From positions 62,001-126,000 of the forward strand of contig JASJFT010000121.1 in assembly GCA_030770425.1 (NCBI GenBank): a DNA stretch of 64,000 nt, given 5' to 3'. The position numbers were made by a program, and so were the translations under genes. The stretch comes from Darksidea phi. Its lineage: Eukaryota > Ascomycota > Dothideomycetes > Pleosporales > Lentitheciaceae. Below, piece after piece: positions 43,267-55,040 of this stretch. Within the stretch, counting starts at the first letter, position 1. The number at the start of each line of letters is the position of its first letter. A model generated the notes under the pieces. That model was not told the origin of the DNA and did no database searches. It was given only the letters and a program-made list of their open reading frames with translations.

Positions 43267-44934
43267 ATGAAGGTCAAATCACTCTACTTCTTGGCTGGGC
43301 TCATACCCTCAATAATCGCCGCGCCTTATGGTTTTGAGAACAATATCGTTTCATTGGAAGGATATGGAAAGTTCAAAGGTATCTCAGTCAATAGCTCGCT
43401 CACGAAGCAGCCGCTTCCTCAACCAGTCGACGCATGGCTCGGTATCGACTACGCCCAGCAGCCGGTTGGCGAGAATCGATTCAAGCATATTACACGGGCT
43501 CCGGAGGAGTTTTATGGCGTGAAGAATGCCAGTACGTACGGCAAGGCATGCATTCAAGATCCTGCAACGATCAACTACCCAATGGATGAAGCCTGCCTCA
43601 ACTTCAACGTCTACCGAACGCCTGGCGTGCATATGAGCAAGAAACTGCCGGTCCTTCTTTGGATTCACGGAGGAGCATTTGTTACTGGCTCTGGACGAAG
43701 CATCGATGGCGCGTCATTTGTGTCATACTCCAAGGCTCCTATAGTGGTCGTATCCTTCAACTACCGTCTCAATTCACTCGGATTCCTGCCGTCCAAGATC
43801 TTCAAAGAAGAAGGGCTGCTCAATATTGGTTTGACGGATCAGGAATACTTTCTCAAGTTTATGCAGAAGCATATCGCGTCATTTGGAGGCGACCCAAATG
43901 CCGTCACTCTTGGTGGCCGTTCTGCCGGAGCTCACTCGACCGGTATCCATTACTTCCACAACTACGGTTCTGGAGCTAACACGACGCTTTTTGCTCGTGC
44001 TATTATGCAGTCTGGTTCTGTCACCGCACGTGCTTTCCCGAATGCCACTTACCCGCTGTATGTTCGTCAATTCCAAGAGTACATGGACTACCTGAAGTGC
44101 CCAACCAACGACAATGTAGCAGCTTTAGCTTGTCTACGAACTGTCAGCATTAGCGAGATTCAGTACATCAGCTCCAGGATCTACAATGAGTCTGAATACT
44201 CCATCACCTGGCCCTTCCAGCCGACATTAGGTGGGCCGCTTCTCGAGAAGCCCGGATCTCAATCTGGAATTGACGGCACTTTCTACAAGGTCCCAGTCAT
44301 TAGCTCCAGCACCACGAATGAAGGCAGGCTCTTTGTCCCGGGCAACCTTTCCACGAATGCGGACTTCATCGGATTCTTATCTAACATCTCCCCTGCACTC
44401 AGCCAGGAAGAGTTGGATGAATTGGCCAGCCTGTACCCAGATCCTGTGACCGACCCCAAATCTCCCTATGTGAACTCACCCAACAGTACGCAATACAGTC
44501 GCATTGATGCTGGATGGAGTGACTATGCATATATTTGCCCAGGCCAAGAGACTGTCACCCGAACATCTCTTGCGGGAGTCCCGAGCTGGAAAGTCCGCTT
44601 TAATACCCCCAACAAAACTCCCGCCTGGCAAGGTGTACCGCATACGTCAGATACCATATACACTTGGAATGGGCCAGATGTACAGTATCCGGATGTCAGC
44701 CCCGTCTATCATAGCTATCTCTCCAGCTTCGTCCTCACCGGAAACCCCAATACATACCGGGCTGAAGGAACCCCGGAATGGCCGCTGTACAATGCTGGTG
44801 TTGAAAGTGCTGGTGAGAGGCCGTTGCAGATTGTTGTCAGTCCTAATGGCACGGTAGTTGAGAGGGATGCGATTAGGTCGGAGCAGTGCGCTTGGTGGAG
44901 GGAACCGGCGAGGCAACTGAGGTTGAATAAGTAA
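43267..44934 (+). CDS. Secreted type-B carboxylesterase
   Basis: Intronless. The Met at 43267 is chosen because it opens a signal peptide (MKVKSLYFLAGLIPSIIAAP); an in-frame ATG at 43222 would add 15 residues. Numbered from 43222, the alpha/beta-hydrolase parts are: oxyanion loop HGGAF (149-153), nucleophile Ser234 in GRSAG, acid Glu367 in TTNEGRLF and His474 in GVPHTSD. The family signature usually reads GESAG; Arg replaces the Glu here, an uncommon variant. Several N-glycosylation sites fit secretion. The enzyme should hydrolyse carboxylic esters; the substrate is unknown. Intact frame. Confidence 0.92.
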   Translation: MKVKSLYFLAGLIPSIIAAPYGFENNIVSLEGYGKFKGISVNSSLTKQPLPQPVDAWLGIDYAQQPVGENRFKHITRAPEEFYGVKNASTYGKACIQDPATINYPMDEACLNFNVYRTPGVHMSKKLPVLLWIHGGAFVTGSGRSIDGASFVSYSKAPIVVVSFNYRLNSLGFLPSKIFKEEGLLNIGLTDQEYFLKFMQKHIASFGGDPNAVTLGGRSAGAHSTGIHYFHNYGSGANTTLFARAIMQSGSVTARAFPNATYPLYVRQFQEYMDYLKCPTNDNVAALACLRTVSISEIQYISSRIYNESEYSITWPFQPTLGGPLLEKPGSQSGIDGTFYKVPVISSSTTNEGRLFVPGNLSTNADFIGFLSNISPALSQEELDELASLYPDPVTDPKSPYVNSPNSTQYSRIDAGWSDYAYICPGQETVTRTSLAGVPSWKVRFNTPNKTPAWQGVPHTSDTIYTWNGPDVQYPDVSPVYHSYLSSFVLTGNPNTYRAEGTPEWPLYNAGVESAGERPLQIVVSPNGTVVERDAIRSEQCAWWREPARQLRLNK

Positions 44935-45902
44935 ATATTGTTATTAGTGAGCGTAAATATATACATAGGATCCTGACGAAAGAGTTATATATCCGTGAAA
45001 GCGGAAGTTTATACATGTCCCATTCATGTTTCGTTCTTAAGTTTCGTTCTTAGATAATTTCCTACTATTATTTATGTAACGATCGATCTAGCTGTCTCTC
45101 TAATAACCAAAAATCTTTGCCTTATTAATCGGATTAAGAGGGGATTAATCTACTAAGGTTCTTAGAAACAGGTATAATATTCTAGTATTACTAAATCTAC
45201 CAGCCATTATATAAGCTATGATATAACCGTAAAATTTTCTAAAAAGACTAGTAATCCATATGTACGAATGATTAGCAGTCGTCGCGTCGTCAAACTCGCG
45301 GAATAGCCCAACAAGGTGAAACAAAAGGTAGTTCGGCCCGAATACCTTGATAGCATGTGGGTATAGTACTTCTACTATGTTTCGTGCGGACCTACAAAAG
45401 AGACCTTTACTATGAAAATTCAAACCGAGAAAAAAAATTTACTTAGTAGGACTGAGGCAACTCCGTCCATCGCCTACGACGACCCGTATTCCTACTGTAC
45501 GTACTCGGTCAAATGGAAATCTCGTCGATGCCTCATCTCAATCTCTCTGCTAAAGCGCACCTTCGTTAGTCATGGAGCGCCATTAGGAATTTACAAGAAT
45601 CACAGCCAGAAATCACCGCGGCCGTGAGCTAATGCATGCAGTGGGTGAGTGGCCCAATTGAATCTTTGTGCCACTGCTGCGCCACTGCTGCGCCACCATG
45701 GTTAGAAACGACCGGTGAACATTACATACATCATTTGACGAGCGTATCAAGATCATGCTAAAGATTAAGCAGTCTATGCACGATGCGCTGTTCGACCAAT
45801 ATATGACCTGCTCGAACCCGCTGGATCCAAGCCGCACTCATCTCCCTGAATGGTCTTCCTGACTTCGGTGTCACCGTCAGTTTAGCCTCGTTCCTCATCG
45901 AG
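44935..45902. other. Intergenic, AT-rich, with a dispersed repeat
   Basis: Contains repeat copy 3 and AT-rich flanks (45000-45270). No gene supported. Confidence 0.5.
45270..45352 (-). repeat. Dispersed ~90-bp repeat, copy 3
   Basis: On the minus strand it reads CAAGGTATTCGGGCCGAACT and later TTCCGCGAGTTTGACGACGC. It has more substitutions than the copies at 5.6 and 59.1 kb. The AT-rich tail on the same side resembles the tail of the 11.4-kb copy. Confidence 0.7.
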
Positions 45903-48027
45903 ATGGTTTCGAGTTCTGAGTACCACGAAAGCGCCAGCTTGCATACGGAGGATGGAAAGCCTCTACGCTCGTGTGGCTTTTGCAACTACCGCCTTCCTCG
46001 ACGTTCTTCACCACTTGTTATGAAAGGCAAACCACTCAAAGCCCTCCTTGCGTCTTCAGCGCATTGCTCGATCTGCATGGAACTCAACAAAACACTCCAA
46101 CAGTATAACTCTCAGCTTCATGACTTTGGACAAAGCGCCACCCTACGACTCGATGTACATCTTGTGTCTCCGGAAGATATTTCCGAAACCGCACAGACTT
46201 TTCTTGGGCCTAACTTGGAGCCGAAAATCTACTTAGGCCCCCAATCGGCATACGATTGCTACGAACAATTTGAACGACCCTCTTTCATAGTTGAGCAGAG
46301 TAACCCAGACTTGTTCTATTCAGATATAATCTCACTTTTCGAGCAATTACCTTCGAGGACAGAGCTCGGAATAAGCGGGGAGTGTCTGCCCCAAATTTCC
46401 CCGTTTCATAGACACGCTATGTCCATAATGCCTTCAGTATCCAAATACATGCGTTCCTGCTTGGACACATGCTACATCCAACACGACACCTGCAAACAGG
46501 ACATGGACCCATTCTGGCTACCCACTCGCCTAATCGATACCTGGGATATGAAGTTAATGTTGTCAACTCTGATTTCTACGGCCCGGGATCGCCGTTATGT
46601 CGCCCTCAGCCATCAGTGGGGAACGGAAGACTTTTTTAAGCTCACCAGGGAAAGCCTTAAAGAAATCCACAGAGAGGGAATTCATAAATCACAACTGCGT
46701 CGCACGTTTAGTGACGCGATCGATTTTACTCGCACACTTGGCGTACGGTACCTCTGGATCGACTCGCTCTGCATTATCCAGGGCCCCAAGGATCAGTCAG
46801 AATGGCACCGTGAAGCAGCATCGATGGCTCAAGTATACCGAAACGCAATCGTGACCCTAGCCGCTTCTCATGCGACCAGCCTCGAAAAGGGCTTCCTAAT
46901 CTGGAAGCCTGAATGGCCAACGGACTGGCTGGAAATTGGTATTCCTGACGAGAACTGCCTGAAAAAACAGATGCTTCTGTCTGTAGACCCAGAAAAACCT
47001 CTTGGTCACCGAGGATGGGTATTGCAAGAACACCTACTAGCCCCGAGAACAATACACTTTTCTAACCCCGTCGTGTGGGAATGCCGCGAAATGACAGTCA
47101 AGCAAAGATACGATGACGATAAACTATCAATTTTCCCGCATCTCTCGACTACCAAAGTATGGACGTCTGGGCTGGAGCAACAGGACTGCCGTACTTGGTG
47201 GAATCGAATAGTCGCCAACTACTCGGACTGCCGGCTGACCGAGCCGAGTGACAAGCTCGTTGCTATAGGTGGCCTTGCGAGAATCTTTGCTAGAGTCCTC
47301 AAGTTTGATTACCTAGCTGGACACTGGAGACAATATCTCATCGAAGATCTACTATGGGAGACGTCATCGAACGCAATACGAGTGGGCAAATACAGGGGTA
47401 AGTCTGCAAGACTCGTACTGTAATTTTAGGGGAGATTGCAAATCTGACTGCGTGATTATAGCACCATCATGGTCTTGGGCTTCACTTGATGGTCGCATCA
47501 AGTTTCAGACACTCTCAGGGGCAGTCACTTCATTGGCTGGCATCTTGAAGACGGAAGTCTTCCCACTGCAAAATAATAATTTTGGGGAAATACGTAGCGG
47601 GTCCCTTCGAGTTAACTGTCGTTTGCTCTTCTTCGGAGCTTTCAGTGACCGCGACTCACCGGGGTTGATCTACAGCGACGAAGTTTTGAGAGTGTCTCTT
47701 GACGAATTTCCGACTACTCACACTACTCAGCTGTACTTGCTGCCATTGCTCAAGTTGACTGCAGATGATCAATACTGGTCCCTCTTGCTGAAGCGAAGCA
47801 AAAGCACCAACTTATCTACGATACCGGAATACCAACGTTTAGGGGTGGTTACAACATTCATGAGACGAGGCCAGGCAGCTTACTCGGATATGCACGCTCC
47901 TTGGATGCACTCCATCTGGTGGTCAAACGCGTTCTACCCAAGAGATACAGAGTCAGGAAGTGTCGCGCGCGCTTTTAGGACAGAGGATTTCGAAGGTGGG
48001 CGCATTCATACGATTGATCTGGTATAG
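45903..48027 (+). CDS. HET-domain protein
   Basis: Two exons, 45903-47397 and 47462-48027, with a 64-nt intron (GTAAGT donor, CTGAC branch, TATAG acceptor), give 686 residues; the junction restores the typical APSWSWAS motif. The N terminus has paired cysteines (SCGFCNYR, HCSICMEL), the usual zinc-type lead of many HET proteins. The HET domain spans about 231-390: RYVALSHQWG (231-240), YLWIDSLCIIQ (283-293), AQVYRNAIVTLAAS, and GHRGWVLQEHLLAPRTIHF. These proteins trigger cell death or self/non-self responses when activated. No partner NLR/STAND gene lies in the window. No stops or frameshifts. Confidence 0.9.
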
Positions 48028-49389
48028 ATACCAACATTCGGCACCTTACAAAGAAGATTATGGCGAGATCAAGCGAAATCTGAATCGGTACTTACAACAC
48101 ACCAAACCCCAACCCACAAAACCCTACAACCCGTCACAGCACCCCTGTGGTACGAATGCGCCGCACGCGGGCCGAATACGAAGAACCAAAATAGTCTCCG
48201 AAGTCCGCTGCACGTTCCCATCCATCCATCCTCTCTCCCTCCCCCCTCCGTTCCTCCGTTCCTTCCGCATCATCCGTTTTCCCATCTACATCTGCATACA
48301 TATCCGCATAAACGCCGACAACAAAGTTCTACGAAGTCCGCCCGGCAACGTTTCGCCCCTCGGGAACAAATGCCAAGGACCACCTAACACGACATGGTAA
48401 GAAAACCAAAACAATCTTTAAACCCGGGTATCCGGATGCGGAACACGGGCAACGAGTAGAACAAGAAACTCGGTATGTGATACGGAAGGGGAAGAGCGAT
48501 TGGCGTCGCGGAAAGGTTCCAGGTTGGGAGGAAGGAGGATTGCTGATTGCTGACGGGGGCGGGAGATCTACGTGGGAGGATTTTTCGCGGAAGCGGGAGA
48601 CGTCATTGCTGGGACTGGAGTAGTGATAGGCATTGTGAGGATGTCCGTCACCGGGGGTTGGACGAGAGCAATCGCGGGATGGGATGACTGTGCGAGGTGG
48701 GTAAGATGTGGAGGAAGTACCGGTAGGTCATTGCGTCAAACGGCCCTGGCTTTCAACCCGAGTCTGTCAAGACGATAAAGTTCGCATAGCACGTAGAGGA
48801 TACAGTTTTGGTTCAACAGCCTTCTATTTCCATTTTGCTACTCCATCAAGCTATCTGGGGCAAAAATAATTCAGCTTCAGCGTCGTGGCACGTATAGCGC
48901 TATACAAGACGCCAACCCATCCGTCATTGACCCGTCATCAATCAACAGAAGTAGAGCCAGGCGCCCACTATATATGGCTCACGCGCATCGCGTGCAGCGA
49001 CCGGTCGCCGCGTCCTCGAAATTAAGAGGCGCGTGGCTGATAAGAGTAAAGTGGAAGCGAGACAGTGACGAAAAATAAGATCAAAGCGCAGTGAGCGTAA
49101 AGACGTACGACATAGGGACGGTATGTGCTGAAGGGGTGAAGTACAAAGGGTAAGAGATGTTGGGATTTGTGTAAGGGTGGTGCGCGTGTGGTGTGGTGTG
49201 GAATGGTGGTGGTATGCATGGGCTTCCGCAGCAGAACTCAAATGATGAAACTCCGGAACGCCGCAGATATGCCCCTCTGTACCAAAACCAGAAACCAAGC
49301 GCTAATCTTACAAGGGACTGTCGCCAATCCAAATCCGCTCTCTACAACTCAGGCGCGGGAAAATAAACGGGAATGCCTATGGCGCTACC
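48028..49389. other. Intergenic, nothing recognised
   Basis: The 3' regions of two convergent genes. Some short frames; C- and CT-rich at 48100-48260. Confidence 0.45.
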
Positions 49390-51681
49390 TCATATCCAGC
49401 CATTGCGTGGTGGGCTGCGCGCCATTGTGCCGGCGCCAAGTGGTATCCGCGCGGTGGGTGAGGGTGTTGTTGGCGATCTTGATGCGTTTGCACGCGCTGG
49501 TGAGCTTCGGCCGGAGCTGGAATGGGCAATTGATGGCGAGACTGGGTTCATTCTCAAGCCGCTCATGGCTGCGTGAATCGGCATAGGAACTTGCGATGCC
49601 GGCACTGGAGATGGCGCTGGCAACGGGGAGCGGGGTGTTGGTGGAAGAATCTTCTCGCGCTGAGCCTGTAGGTATGTGGAAGAAGAAAGGACTGGAAAGG
49701 CAGGGATTCTGCCCGGGCTCTGCTTGGCGGGTGAGCGGGTGGGTTTGGGTGGTTCGGGGAAGTTGAGAACGCTAAGAGCGTCATCTAGAACGCCCGAGGA
49801 CGAGGAGGCTGTTGATGGCGATTGGATGGGGAGGCCGAGGGTATTGCTACTGGAACTGGTGTCTTCGCGATGGAGGGGAGGTGCGTTAGCGCCGGAAGAC
49901 TCGAGTTGCCGTTCGACCTGTGTACACTTGGCTGCGGCAAGTGTAGCGGGTGCGACTGAGAATCGGAGCCCGATTTGCACCGTTGCGCTGCTGCCTGCAC
50001 TTGAATTGCGGTAGTGCTTTTGACTGAAGAGGGGAGCGGGCTTGGAAAGGAAGCTGAAAGCTTCGCCAACATCGGTGATGGACTTGGTGTCTCCGAGCGA
50101 GCTCCGTCGCACCTGTCGCCTCATTGCCAGGTTGGAAACTCCAGTGCTCTCCTCGGTCGACTTTGGAGAGTAGATGGTGGCTGGAAGGCGAGGTATGTCT
50201 TCCGCTCGTGTAGGGAAAATCGAATAGTTTGACTTGTTACGCTTGTGAAGTCCAGAAGTTTCCTTTTCCTCGCCAAAGTAACCTGTCTTCTCTGGGTCCG
50301 GAGGTAGTGGCCATCTCGTCGGGTCGATAGCACCCTGCGATTGGATAGAAGCTGGGGTGAGTGGGCGATTTGGTCGTTCAAAGTACTGAGGATCAAAATC
50401 GAAACGGTTCTTTTCCGGTCCAACGTCTATTAGACCTTGTCGGCTGTCTGGGCGTCGCCCACCTCGCAGAGCCATTGGCCCGCTGATGTTCATTTCGAGA
50501 TCACTCGGACCGAAGAATCGAATTTTGGGTCGCTTTTGCTTGGAACGGGCGTTCATCTCGCTCATAGGGCTAATCACCAATCGGGTGGCATTTACACGGA
50601 GGAACAGGTGAAAGAAGGCGATCACTAGCCCGGAGGTGAAGAGCGCAACCTCTGCAATTCTGGAGGTGGCTAGTGTGTTCATGAAATCCCGTCGGTGTGC
50701 TTGCACTTCGACTGGGATTACCAAAATCTATCATCCTGTTAGCTGGCATACAGTTAGACAATCCCGGATACTCACGTAGATCAGTGCAGCCATGAGCAAG
50801 TAATAGCACATACGCGAAGCTGCAATTCGCTCGTTCGGGTCCACTTTGGCTGTCCGCATCAGCTGAATGCTGATTAGAGCGGCCAGACCCAGGAAGAAGG
50901 TGACCAGCATGCCGAGTATGATGAGGGCTATAAGCTCGTATCTGACCGGGAACCATATCAGACTACCAAAGCAACGATTATACATTGGCCAGGCGACGGT
51001 GGGCAGCCACGTTAGCAACGAGAGGAATGAGACAGCGCCGATGCAAATTGTCACATTCCACTTTCCCCGCGGGGCAAACCGATCGTATTTCAAGGAGCGG
51101 ATCGCGGTTTCGATTCCGAAGACGAGGGTGATGTACCCCATAAGGAAGATTGCTACCCTCGTTAGCCCAACCCATTATCTGGAGCCTGTCCAACATACCG
51201 GGAAATGTAACCATGGCCAACCCTCGACATTGTTTAGATAAAACACTACGGAGAGAAGTGCTCTGCACTGCTACAAAGATAACTTGTTGTATAACCGCAC
51301 CGCAAGCCAGTACGAGTGGGAATGTCTCGGCGGAATGGACGTTTCGGAGGGCGCTGAATCGTCTAGCACTGTTAGCCTTTGCTGCTTCCATTGCCAAAGA
51401 ATCACATACTCTTTGCGTAGCGGAACTTGTACCGCAGCCGCCCTCCTCGCATCCGACATGATTCGATGGACTGTAAGCAATGTCAAGGCCAGACTGAAAG
51501 CGCCCAGAGTCAGATGCATTGTCCTGATCGTCTGCACCTGAGCCAGCTGAAGGCTCGCGATTACGGCTCTTGTCTTGTTCTCCGCTGTCCAAGGCTCATC
51601 ACGGACAGCCGATACGTTGAGGGTCATATTGAAATGCGACCGGGTGTCGAGCTGAGGATAGTGAAGGCCCCATCTTTCCAT
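49390..51681 (-). CDS. Seven-helix GPCR-like receptor with long tail
   Basis: Four minus-strand exons, 51681-51410, 51362-51199, 51152-50776 and 50727-49390, with introns of 47, 46 and 48 nt (GTATGT/GTGAGT donors, GCTAAC branch points), give 716 residues. A glycosylated N terminus (NMTLNVS) of about 50 residues comes first. The helices include LGAFSLALTLLTVHRI, FPLVLACGAVIQQVIFVAV, FLMGYITLVFGIETAI, VTICIGAVSFLSLLTWL, ELIALIILGMLVTFFLGLAA, a helix across intron 3 (YYLLMAALIYVILVI) and VALFTSGLVIAFFHLFLRV. A cytosolic tail of about 370 residues is Ser/Pro-rich. The topology fits a fungal GPCR; no sequence class (Git3, PTH11, opsin) is obvious. Intact. Confidence 0.8.
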
Positions 51682-53531
51682 CTTGTCAGGTCCCAGGAAG
51701 ATACAAGAAGGCAAAGAGTCTCGCTGGTAACCAGCAGCGGCTAAAGAAGGAAAAGTTATGTATTCATGGAGGCAAAATGACTGACGTTGAACAAGAGATC
51801 GTAACCTGTTCAGCTTCAGTAGAGAATTGTGCCTGAACCTGCCAGCAGAGGATGAGAAGGGAAAAAGAGCGTGGGCATGAAAGCGTGGAGCCAGGAGGCG
51901 GGTATGAGACGTCAAACAGTATATGAGGAAACTTAGGTGATGAACCAGTAGTGCAGGGTTTCGGGACAGCGGTCCTGAGGCGGCTGTCATTCCAGAGGCG
52001 GAGGGAGCATTGGCGGCACCCAGATGCAGTCTTGTTAGAGGCGTAACCACGCACGCTAGGTCGAGGTGGGGTTTCAACATCATGCAACCCGCACGGTTGA
52101 GGGTGCACTGACTGCGGGACCAGAGAGACCCGTTCGGAGACCAGCATGCTGGGGCCTTCCGAGCAGCCACAGGACGACTGCGACGCGGCGATCAAAGCGA
52201 GCCTGACGGAGCTACCATTGACGTGCACACCATGGTGCTAGATGCATTCTGGGTCTCTACAATTGTCAATTATTCAACATCTGGCTCTCTGTCAATCATT
52301 CCTCGAGTAGAGCTGAGCGCTTGCTGCCGAAGCAAAGGTTTCGTTTCCTCGTCCTCATCCCAAGAATAGCGCCTCGCTGCTAATTCAGGCGCTTTGACAA
52401 ACCAGAAGGCCGCGCGAGGCTAGAGTCGGTGGGCAGCGTGGTGAGGTTCGCAAGCTGGGGGTGAGGTTGTGACGTTGTCCGATTTGAGTGTGTGTCAGCT
52501 TCTCGCTTCAGGGATGTCCGAAACGCGGATGTCAATGCAGTGCGACGTCGGCGACGAGGGATGCATGAGAATAAGAGACCCTTAATAATGCCTATAACAG
52601 AAGTAGAATGCAGCGCAAGCAGTGACATTGGTCCATATGGTGTGCTAGACCCCAAAGGTGCACTCAAGCGAGGGAGATTCCCACCGGGGTGCGTGAAGCG
52701 CTTGCACTAGAAGTCTTGAACAACGGGTAGGCGCTCGCATAGCCAATCTTCTCCTTCTCGGGCTCATTTCGAAGAGACGTCTTCTCCTTTTCGGGCTCAT
52801 TTCGAAGAGACGTCGCATAGTATTTCGGGCCTTGTATTACGCCGCTTCGTGAAGCAACTGCATGCCATGAGGAGGTAGAGTAGTAATTAGCTGGGCAAGC
52901 CACAACGCGTGGCCCGCTGCAGTGCTCCCCGAGCATTGCCTGTCTCGCCAACTCCACGCCTGATAACGATTAACGGACATGTTAAGACAGCACCGGAGAA
53001 TTCCCTCGTGCCGGGCGCGTGGCGGAAACTGCCCAACGAAAGCTTGGCTCCGGGCCCCTTCGCTGCAACTCGTCGCGTCTCAGGGCGTCAGTGGTTGGAG
53101 CTCAAGCCTAATCACCCCCCCGGGGGAGAGCCTGGGGAGTTTGAATTGCAGTCCAATAGAAGAATATCAAGCAGGGCAAGTTGCACGTGAAGAACTTTCG
53201 AGAACACCTTTTTGGGTTAACAAGATAGCATATTATGGTACGGCATGCTTCAGTATAGACAACCGGCCATGCGAATAATAGTTGAGCCGCATATAGGCAG
53301 ATTCTGGCGCACAGTGTAGACATAAGCCGAACGGATATGCATCCAGTACGCTGGAGGTCTACGTCATTGCCAACGGAAGGTATCATGTTGAATGAGATCT
53401 GATGACTTTGCAGAGCCCGATGTACCATCAGGGGCCGATGATCATCGAGCTGATGCTTTGGAACTTGGTACGCCAGTTTGCAGAGCGGACAATGCAAGGC
53501 TCCGTCAGCTTGTCATGCTTAACACCATCCA
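51682..53531. other. Intergenic, with a short tandem repeat
   Basis: No supported gene. Minus-strand frames reach upstream of the receptor start (to 52170) but lack homology signals. 52748-52813 holds a two-copy 33-bp repeat. Confidence 0.45.
52748..52813 (+). repeat. 33-bp direct tandem repeat, two copies
   Basis: Units 52748-52780 and 52781-52813 differ at one base. The unit ends CATTTCGAAGAGACGT. On the minus strand it would encode an 11-residue repeat (SLRNEPEKEKT), but no gene is supported. Confidence 0.9.
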
Positions 53532-55040
53532 TTAAGACTGTGCATATTCCTCAAGGTACGCCACGAGCAAGTTTGCCCCCTCGGTTGTGACTGCATTGTC
53601 TATGACGCAAAAAGTTAGCTGAATTCCTAATAAGCCACCAGACCATCATGCTGGGGCGACTGAGCACCACATATTGAAATGGTATATCCGGTCGGATTAC
53701 TGGACGAGCACATCGACTGCTCCAGAGTAGACGCGTCTATAGCATAGGCGAGTATCTGCGCTTAAGACACTTGGGCGCGGGGCACGGCACAACGATGTAG
53801 CTATATCGGAAGGAATATAGGCGGACTTACAGTTACTTGCCCGGATGCCACCCACGCTGCGATGCCCCTTGAGGCCCAACAGACCCTTCTTTTCTGCACC
53901 AGCGAGGAATGCTTTCTCCTTGTCAGCCTCGCCGCCGTGAACCCTGAAGCAGATGTTCATTCTGCTGCGGACCGACCTGTCCGGAACCACTCGGTACACA
54001 TCGGGGTACTTGTCGAGCGCGTTGTAGATGGAGCGCGCTTTCCTATTTGAAATCTCTTCCTGACCACCAATGCGTTTGGTGCCGTACGAGTTGACCAGGT
54101 CTGACATGACCTGACCGGCGACCCACACATCGAATATCGGGAGGGTATTATAAAGCGACGACGAGTTTGCGATGGTGGGATAGTCCAGCACCACCGGGCC
54201 CACAGACAGGTTTAATTGCCGCAGCAGGTCGGGCGAAGCTGGCGTGGAGTGCGGCGGCAGGAGGGACTTGCGCAGTATCACGATGGCGATGCCCGTGTTG
54301 CCAATGTTCTTCTGCGCACCGCCGAAGATGACGGCATACTTTCGCACGTCGACCTTCCGGGAGATGAAGTTCGAAGACATGTCGGCGCAGACCAACGGGG
54401 CATCGTCGCCTTCGAGGCTCTTCGGAAATGTGGGGAACTCGACGCCATCGACCGTCTCGTTGTCGCAGAAGTAGACCAGGGCCGGCCCACCACCCGACGT
54501 CCGCGGCGTGAGGCTCCACTGGTCCTCGGATGGGATGGTGCCAAACTTGCCGCCGTTGGCCTTTCGCGCATCCACCGCCACATTGACGTGTTGAGCGCCA
54601 ACGAGGCGCGCGGCTTCCTGCGAGGCCTTGAGCGACCACGAGCCGGTGACGAGATAGTCGAGCTTCAATTCCTCGTCCACGACCTTGCGCAAGCGCCTGA
54701 GCACCTCGTCCTCGTTATCGCCCACCTCTTCTGCGATCTTGGCCCGCTTCTTCTCCACCCATATTGCCACGAGGTTGTACACGGTCGCGCTGAACTCGCC
54801 GGTGCCGCCGCTCTGGAGGAATAGTACGTCGTAGTCGTCGGGGATGTCGAGCAGCGTGATGAGCGCCTGCTTCGCCTCGGCAAGGATCTCGTTCGCTTCT
54901 GGAGAGCGATGGGATATTTCGCATAGGCCAAGGCCTTTCTCTTTGTAGTTCAGAAGCACTTGCGATGCCCTCTCGAGGACCGCGGTGGGGAGGGGTGCGG
55001 GCCCCGCACCGAAGTAGTGGACATCTGAACGGTTGACCAT
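53532..55040 (-). CDS. SER1: Phosphoserine aminotransferase
   Basis: Converts 3-phosphohydroxypyruvate and glutamate to phosphoserine, the second step of serine synthesis; PLP enzyme, cytosolic. The large exon 55040-53831 encodes the class-V aminotransferase: HYFGAGPAPLPTAVLERA, EISHRSPEANEI, FLQSGGTGEFSATVYNL, CADMSSNFISR and the PLP lysine near residue 243 in FGGAQKNIG. A 231-nt intron (53830-53600, donor GTAAGT, acceptor TCATAG) separates a last exon of 68 nt, which completes the conserved C terminus (RASNYNAV, then LLVAYLEEY). Spliced length is 425 residues, normal for fungal members. Without splicing an unrelated 40-residue tail would follow. It is divergent to the homoaconitase gene. 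Confidence 0.93.

Noticed and set aside
48942..49332. Minus-strand frames rich in His/Thr/Pro
   Set aside because: They arise from a GT-rich tract on the plus strand; no protein character.
54148..54824. Long frames on both strands inside SER1
   Set aside because: Shadows of the GC-rich SER1 coding sequence.
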